A stretch of 64,000 nt of DNA, taken from contig KK211225.1 of the NCBI GenBank assembly GCA_000621185.1, positions 62,001 to 126,000 on the forward strand, given 5' to 3'. Position 1 is the first letter of the stretch. Every line of letters starts with the position of its first letter. Both the position numbers and the translations under genes were made by a program. The notes under the pieces were generated by a model that saw only the letters and a program-made list of their open reading frames with translations, was not told where the DNA came from and did not search any database. Below, one piece after another: positions 59,286 through 64,000 of this stretch. The DNA comes from Franconibacter pulveris DSM 19144 (GTDB lineage Bacteria; Pseudomonadota; Gammaproteobacteria; Enterobacterales; Enterobacteriaceae).

Positions 59286-60371
59286 TTACCAGCGAGGCAG
59301 TGTTGTGCTGACGTCGGCGTTCTGGGCGCGCTGACGCAGCAGGTGATCCATCAGCACGATAGCCAGCATCGCTTCGGCGATCGGCACCGCGCGGATCCCC
59401 ACGCAGGGATCGTGGCGCCCGCGCGTCACCATCTCAACCTCTTCGCCGAAGCGGTTGAGGGTGCGGCCCGGCACCATAATGCTGGAGGTGGGCTTCAGCG
59501 CGATATGCGCGACGATCTGCTGGCCGCTGCTGATGCCGCCGAGAATGCCGCCCGCATGGTTGCTCTGGAATCCCGCTTTGGTGATTTCATCGCGGTTCTG
59601 GCTGCCCTTGAGCGCCACCGCGCCGAAACCTTCGCCAATTTCCACCCCTTTCACCGCGTTGATGCTCATCAGCGCATGGGCGATATCAGCATCAAGACGG
59701 TCGAATACCGGCTCGCCGAGGCCCGGCGGTACGCCGTCCGCCACGACAGTCACCTTCGCGCCGATCGAGTCGCCCTCTTTCTTGAGCGCCCGCATCAGTT
59801 CATCCAGCGCGTCGATTTTATCCGGGTCCGGACAGAAAAACGGGTTCTGCTCCACCTGATCCCACGCTTTGATTTCCAGCGGAATATCGCCCATCTGCGT
59901 CAGGCAGGCGCGGATCTGCACGCCGAATTTCTGCGCCAGATATTTTTTAGCGATGGCGCCCGCCGCCACGCGCATCGCGGTTTCACGCGCTGAGGAGCGC
60001 CCGCCGCCGCGGTAGTCGCGCAGGCCATATTTTTGTTCGTAGGTGTAATCAGCATGGCCGGGACGAAACACATCTTTAATAGCGCTGTAATCCTGCGAGC
60101 GCTGATCGGTGTTTTCAATCAGCAGGCCGATGCTGGTGCCGGTGGTGACGCCTTCAAACACGCCGGAGAGTATTTTCACCTGGTCCGGTTCGCGGCGCTG
60201 TGTGGTATAGCGAGAGGTGCCGGGGCGGCGGCGGTCAAGGTCGTGCTGCAGGTCCGCTTCGGTAAGCGGAATGCCCGGCGGCACGCCGTCCACGATGCAG
60301 CCCAGCGCCAGACCGTGGGATTCACCGAAGGTCGTTACGCGAAAGAATTGTCCAATACTGTTCCCTGCCAT
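59286..60371 (-). CDS. aroC: Chorismate synthase
   Basis: Last step of the shikimate pathway, FMN-dependent. It is 361 residues, as in E. coli. Signatures are [32 protein letters not shown] and [17 protein letters not shown]. The ATG at 60371 has GGAG five bases upstream; a GTG one codon earlier would be too close to it. It lies between prmB and mepA in one run. Confidence 0.98.
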   Translation of the reverse strand: MAGNSIGQFFRVTTFGESHGLALGCIVDGVPPGIPLTEADLQHDLDRRRPGTSRYTTQRREPDQVKILSGVFEGVTTGTSIGLLIENTDQRSQDYSAIKDVFRPGHADYTYEQKYGLRDYRGGGRSSARETAMRVAAGAIAKKYLAQKFGVQIRACLTQMGDIPLEIKAWDQVEQNPFFCPDPDKIDALDELMRALKKEGDSIGAKVTVVADGVPPGLGEPVFDRLDADIAHALMSINAVKGVEIGEGFGAVALKGSQNRDEITKAGFQSNHAGGILGGISSGQQIVAHIALKPTSSIMVPGRTLNRFGEEVEMVTRGRHDPCVGIRAVPIAEAMLAIVLMDHLLRQRAQNADVSTTLPRW

Positions 60372-60444
60372 CACGGCTCCTTACCGTTGTCATCGTTATA
60401 TGTGAAAGGAGTGAATGCGGGCGCGCAGGCCCGCAAGGTACGGA

Positions 60445-61377
60445 TTAATCCCGGTAAATGCTGAAGTGTTCGCGCGCGCTGATAAGCTGCGCTTTGGTCA
60501 GCATAAAGACGCCATCACCGCCATTGTCAAACTCAAGCCAGGTGAAGGGGACATCCGGATATTGCTCAATCAGATGTACCATGCTGTTACCCACTTCACA
60601 AATCAGAATGCCGTTGTCGGTGAGGTAATCCGGCGCGCAGGCCATAATGCGGCGCGCCAGCTTCAGCCCGTCGCTGCCCGCAGCGAGCCCCAGCTCCGGC
60701 TCATGGCGGTATTCGCCCGGCAGGTCGGACATATCTTCTTCATCCACGTAAGGCGGGTTGGTGACGATGATGTCGTATTGCACTTTCGGCAGGTCGCGGA
60801 AGAGATCGGAGCGGATCGGCGTAACGTTGTGGATCATGCCGTGCTCTTCAATATTATGTTCGGTGACCGCCAGCGCATCGGTGGAGATGTCGACTGCGTC
60901 CACTTCCGCTTCCGGGAATTCATAAGCGCAGGCGATGGCGATGCAGCCGCTGCCGGTGCACATATCCAGAATGTGCTGCGGCTGATGGTCAATCAGCCCG
61001 GCGAAGCGGTTGGTGATAAGCTCGCCGATGGGCGAACGCGGCACCAGCACGCGCTCATCCACATAAAACTCGTGGCCGCAGAACCAGGCTTTGTTAGTGA
61101 GGTAGGCCACCGGAATACGCTCGTTAACGCGGCGAATCACGCGTTCAACGATGCGGTGACGCTCGCTGGAGGTCAGGCGCGCGGTGCGCATATCTTCCGG
61201 GATATCCAGTGGTAGCCAGAGCGTGGGCAGCACCAGCTGCACCGCCTCATCCCACGGGTTGTCCGTGCCGTGACCATACCAGATGTTCGCCGCGCTAAAC
61301 CGGCTAACCGCCCAGCGCAGCATATCCTGAATGGTGTGCAGTTCATTAACTGCTTCATCGACGAAAATTTTATCCAC
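60445..61377 (-). CDS. prmB: 50S ribosomal protein L3 glutamine methyltransferase
   Basis: SAM-dependent N5-glutamine methyltransferase for ribosomal protein L3. It is 310 residues from a GTG preceded by GGAGG, the E. coli length; an upstream extension of seven codons is not conserved. SAM motif [11 protein letters not shown] (138-148) and the catalytic NPPY (207-210) are present. Confidence 0.96.
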   Translation of the reverse strand: MDKIFVDEAVNELHTIQDMLRWAVSRFSAANIWYGHGTDNPWDEAVQLVLPTLWLPLDIPEDMRTARLTSSERHRIVERVIRRVNERIPVAYLTNKAWFCGHEFYVDERVLVPRSPIGELITNRFAGLIDHQPQHILDMCTGSGCIAIACAYEFPEAEVDAVDISTDALAVTEHNIEEHGMIHNVTPIRSDLFRDLPKVQYDIIVTNPPYVDEEDMSDLPGEYRHEPELGLAAGSDGLKLARRIMACAPDYLTDNGILICEVGNSMVHLIEQYPDVPFTWLEFDNGGDGVFMLTKAQLISAREHFSIYRD

Positions 61378-61541
61378 ATTGCCCTCCGCAGGCCGCACCG
61401 CGTTTACATTCGGCGGCTAGTTTGCCATGAAGACGGCGATAAATCAGCATTCGCCGACGCGGCAGGCCGGGAATTGGGCGTTTTATTTGGCACGCGCACG
61501 AAGTCAGGTAAACTGCCCAAAATGCTTAAGACGAGAACGAG

Positions 61542-62093
61542 ATGAAAAAGAAGCCATCGCTGAGCGAGGAAGAAAGCGCGCTGTTCCGTGAGTTGATGCG
61601 CGGAACCCGCCAGATAAAGCAGGACACCATCGTCCATCCGCCGCCGCGTAAGAAACTGAGCGAGGTGCCGCCAAAGCGCCTGTTGCAGGAGCAAGTGGAT
61701 AACAGCCACTATTTTTCCGATGAGTTCCAGCCGCTGCTGAACAGCGACGGGCCGATGCGCTACGTGCGCCCGGGCGTCGATCATTTCGAACTGAAAAAGC
61801 TGCGCCGGGGCGACTACTCCCCCGAGCTGTTTCTCGACCTGCACGGCCTGACGCAGATGCAGGCGAAACAGGAACTGGGCGCGCTTATCGCCGCCTGCCG
61901 CCGCGAGCATGTTTTTTGCGCCTGCGTGATGCACGGCCACGGCAAACATATTCTTAAGCAGCAGACGCCGCTGTGGCTTGCGCAGCATCCTCACGTGATG
62001 GCGTTTCATCAGGCGCCGAAAGAGTATGGCGGCGACGCCGCGCTGGTGGTGCTGATTGAAGTGGAAGAGTGGCAGCCGCCGCAGTTGCCCTGA
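61542..62093 (+). CDS. smrB: Ribosome rescue endonuclease SmrB
   Basis: Smr-domain endonuclease that cuts mRNA between collided ribosomes in E. coli. It is 183 residues, as in E. coli. The N-terminal region (1-90) carries the ribosome-binding helix. The Smr domain has the catalytic DLHG (99-102) and [10 protein letters not shown]. Confidence 0.95.
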   Translation: MKKKPSLSEEESALFRELMRGTRQIKQDTIVHPPPRKKLSEVPPKRLLQEQVDNSHYFSDEFQPLLNSDGPMRYVRPGVDHFELKKLRRGDYSPELFLDLHGLTQMQAKQELGALIAACRREHVFCACVMHGHGKHILKQQTPLWLAQHPHVMAFHQAPKEYGGDAALVVLIEVEEWQPPQLP

Positions 62094-62159
62094 GCCGACG
62101 TTTGCGCGCTGCAAAGCAAATAGCAGGCATATAAAGAACGCGCCGGGCCAAAAAAGCAG

Positions 62160-62185
62160 AGAGCCGCACTGAGCGGCTCTTTTTT
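62160..62185 (+). terminator. smrB terminator (possibly bidirectional with sixA)
   Basis: Eight-base stem AGAGCCGC/GCGGCTCT with a five-base loop followed by TTTTT. The other strand has CTGCTTTTTT after the stem, so sixA transcripts may end here too. Confidence 0.88.
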
Positions 62186-62198
62186 CATGCGACTGGCG

Positions 62199-62687
62199 TT
62201 AAATCGCTTTTTTCATTCTGAGATTGCAGGGGCTCATCTGCCAGTTGAACACCCCTTTGCCGCTTTCGTTATCCAGCGTAACGTTAGCGATAGCGGAAGT
62301 GGTGAACATTGGCGGCGTTTCGCCAGGGCAAAGCTCAGAGACCAGATAACCGACCAGCGGCAGGTGCGAAATCACCAGCACCGAAGCTATCCCCTCTTTC
62401 GCCAGCGCCTGCAGATAGTCCCCTACCAGATGAACATCGCCGCAAGGCGTCAGCTCCGGCAGGATGTCTTGTGTTTCCGGCAAATTCATTGCCTCCCGTA
62501 CGACATCCAGTGTCTGTTCGGCTCGCAGGAAAGGGCTCACCAGAACACGTTCGATATCCACCTTTTGACCTTTTAACCAGGTCGCCATTTGACGGGATTC
62601 ATCACAACCGCAATGGGTTAGCGGACGAACCGAATCACTGGCGGCATCGAGTGCTGCGTCGCCGTGACGCATGATAAAAACTTGCAT
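62199..62687 (-). CDS. sixA: Phosphohistidine phosphatase SixA
   Basis: Removes phosphate from phosphohistidine, acting on ArcB and on the nitrogen PTS protein NPr. It is 162 residues. The RHG motif (Arg7-His8-Gly9 in MQVFIMRHGDAA) gives the nucleophile; a second conserved histidine lies in VISHLPLVGYL. Confidence 0.95.
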   Translation of the reverse strand: MQVFIMRHGDAALDAASDSVRPLTHCGCDESRQMATWLKGQKVDIERVLVSPFLRAEQTLDVVREAMNLPETQDILPELTPCGDVHLVGDYLQALAKEGIASVLVISHLPLVGYLVSELCPGETPPMFTTSAIANVTLDNESGKGVFNWQMSPCNLRMKKAI

Positions 62688-62880
62688 ATTGCACCGCTTT
62701 TGTTAACCAGAATCGCCCTTTTCCCCTTCGGGTATAACACAACCAGTAAGGTTATCAGGGCGGCCGGGCATTGTGCCTGATCCGTACTTCAGATGAAACG
62801 CTGTTTTTTACCTTATTGCTGCAAGTATAGTCAATCAACGTTTACAAACTGACCGACCGGCGCTTCATCCGCAGCGGATG

Positions 62881-64000
62881 TTACTCTTGTTTGACCTCAA
62901 TTTTTTCCTTCTGGTTCAATTCAGACCAGAAAACGAGGCGTTCTTCGGCCATCCGTATCAGCCTGTCGCAAGGGGCGAAACGCTCCCCATATTGGGCGGT
63001 AAGACGTTGCAGCGTCGCGACCACCTCACCCGCGCCCAGCCTATCCATATAGCGGAACGGGCCGCCAAGAAACGGCGGAAAACCAATGCCGAACACGCCG
63101 CCGATATCCCCATCGCGCGGCGAGCGCACTACCCCTTCATCCAGACAGCGCGCCGCCTCGTTAAGCATCATCATGACGCAGCGTTCGGCGATTTGCGCCC
63201 CGGTAAGCCGGTTGACAGGCTTCACGCCGGTTAACGTATAAATAGCCGGGTCTGGCTGTTTTTTGCTTTTACGCCCTTTCGCAGGATAAAGATAGAAACC
63301 GCGGCCATTTTTTCTGCCTTTGCGATCGTCCTTCAATATTGCTGCAACGGCGTCGTGCGGCGCGCTGAAGCGGGAGCCATACGCTTTTTCCAGCACCGGG
63401 ATAATTTTAGTGCCTACGTCAATGCCTACCTCATCCAAAAGTTGGATCGGACCAACCGGGAAACCAAACTTCACCAGCGCGTCATCAATATGTTCAATGC
63501 TCTCCCCTTCCATCAGGCAGCGCATCGCTTCATTCATATAGGGAGCAAGAATACGGTTGACGTAAAACCCGGCGCAGTCGGCCACCACAATCGGCGTCTT
63601 GCCCTGCTTTTTGGCAAGCTGCACGGTGGTGGCGATGGTTTCCGCACTGGTGCCGGCGTGCGGAATCACCTCCACCAACGGCATTTTGTCGACCGGACTA
63701 AAATAATGCAGGCCGATGACCTGTTCAGGCCGCGCCGCGTTCGCAGCGATATCGCCAATCGGCAGTGAAGAGGTGTTCGAGGCGAAAATCGTATGCGGCG
63801 CGGCGTGCTGCTCCACTTCCTGCACCATTTTTTGCTTGAGCGCCAGGTCTTCAAAGACCGCTTCTACCACGATGTCGCGATGATGAAAGCCGCGGTAATC
63901 GGTGGAACCGGAAATTAACGCCATCTGGCTGTCGCGCTCTGTTGCTTTGAGATGGCGGCGGCGCACCTTTTTCTCAAGCAGATCCCAGCTGTATTTCAGC
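62881..64000 (-). CDS. fadJ: Fatty acid oxidation complex subunit alpha FadJ (3' part; gene runs off the window)
   Basis: C-terminal about 373 codons of the anaerobic beta-oxidation multifunctional enzyme. It includes the 3-hydroxyacyl-CoA dehydrogenase domain ([50 protein letters not shown]) and the C-terminal dehydrogenase repeat ([18 protein letters not shown]). The frame is open to base 64000 ([18 protein letters not shown]), so the enoyl-CoA hydratase domain lies outside. Confidence 0.96.
   Translation of the reverse strand, partial: LKYSWDLLEKKVRRRHLKATERDSQMALISGSTDYRGFHHRDIVVEAVFEDLALKQKMVQEVEQHAAPHTIFASNTSSLPIGDIAANAARPEQVIGLHYFSPVDKMPLVEVIPHAGTSAETIATTVQLAKKQGKTPIVVADCAGFYVNRILAPYMNEAMRCLMEGESIEHIDDALVKFGFPVGPIQLLDEVGIDVGTKIIPVLEKAYGSRFSAPHDAVAAILKDDRKGRKNGRGFYLYPAKGRKSKKQPDPAIYTLTGVKPVNRLTGAQIAERCVMMMLNEAARCLDEGVVRSPRDGDIGGVFGIGFPPFLGGPFRYMDRLGAGEVVATLQRLTAQYGERFAPCDRLIRMAEERLVFWSELNQKEKIEVKQE

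Overview
The window is a stretch of chromosome from a gamma-proteobacterium of the family Enterobacteriaceae. Nearly every gene matches an Escherichia coli K-12 protein in length and motifs, and they follow the K-12 order from nuoM to fadJ. GC content is fairly high, and the sequences read like Cronobacter, Franconibacter or Enterobacter rather than Escherichia. I cannot fix the genus from sequence alone. No rRNA, tRNA, CRISPR array, insertion sequence or prophage gene was seen.

Layout. 1-12849: respiratory complex I operon nuoA to nuoM (minus strand; nuoM cut by the window edge). 12850-16598: lrhA and alaA with two long intergenic regions. 16678-20977: yfbR, yfbS, hxpA (yfbT), yfbU, yfbV. 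21312-24737: ackA-pta. 24803-28794: yfcD, yfcE, yfcF, yfcG, folX, yfcH. 28823-34187: a D-arabinitol catabolic locus (dalD-dalK-dalT with a divergent SorC-family regulator). 34221-38369: histidine / lysine-arginine-ornithine ABC uptake system (argT, hisJ, hisQ, hisM, hisP). 38686-48492: ubiX, purF, cvpA, dedD, folC, accD, dedA, truA, usg, pdxB. 48611-53300: flk, a subtilase autotransporter and a gene-poor gap. 53301-64000: fabB, mnmC, yfcL, epmC, yfcA, mepA, aroC, prmB, smrB, sixA and the 3' part of fadJ.

Two segments depart from the K-12 map. The dal locus lies between yfcH and hisP, where K-12 has yfcI. A large lipoprotein-type S8 autotransporter lies between flk and fabB, where K-12 has yfcJ.

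Regulation can be read in several places. argT and hisJ each have a sigma-54 (-24/-12) element with NtrC-like dyads upstream. The argT leader carries tandem pentamers that make a CA-rich tract, the type of site bound by the sRNA GcvB. cvpA-purF has a full-consensus PurR box. fabB has a FabR palindrome filling the -35/-10 spacer with a FadR-like site over the -35. The dalD-dalR gap holds four copies of an octamer in two pairs with equal spacing. Many intrinsic terminators are clear.

I found no multi-gene system that looks wholly undescribed. The items most worth a second look are the argT leader repeat array, the lipoprotein autotransporter and the unexplained 731-bp gap beside it, and the dal operator array.
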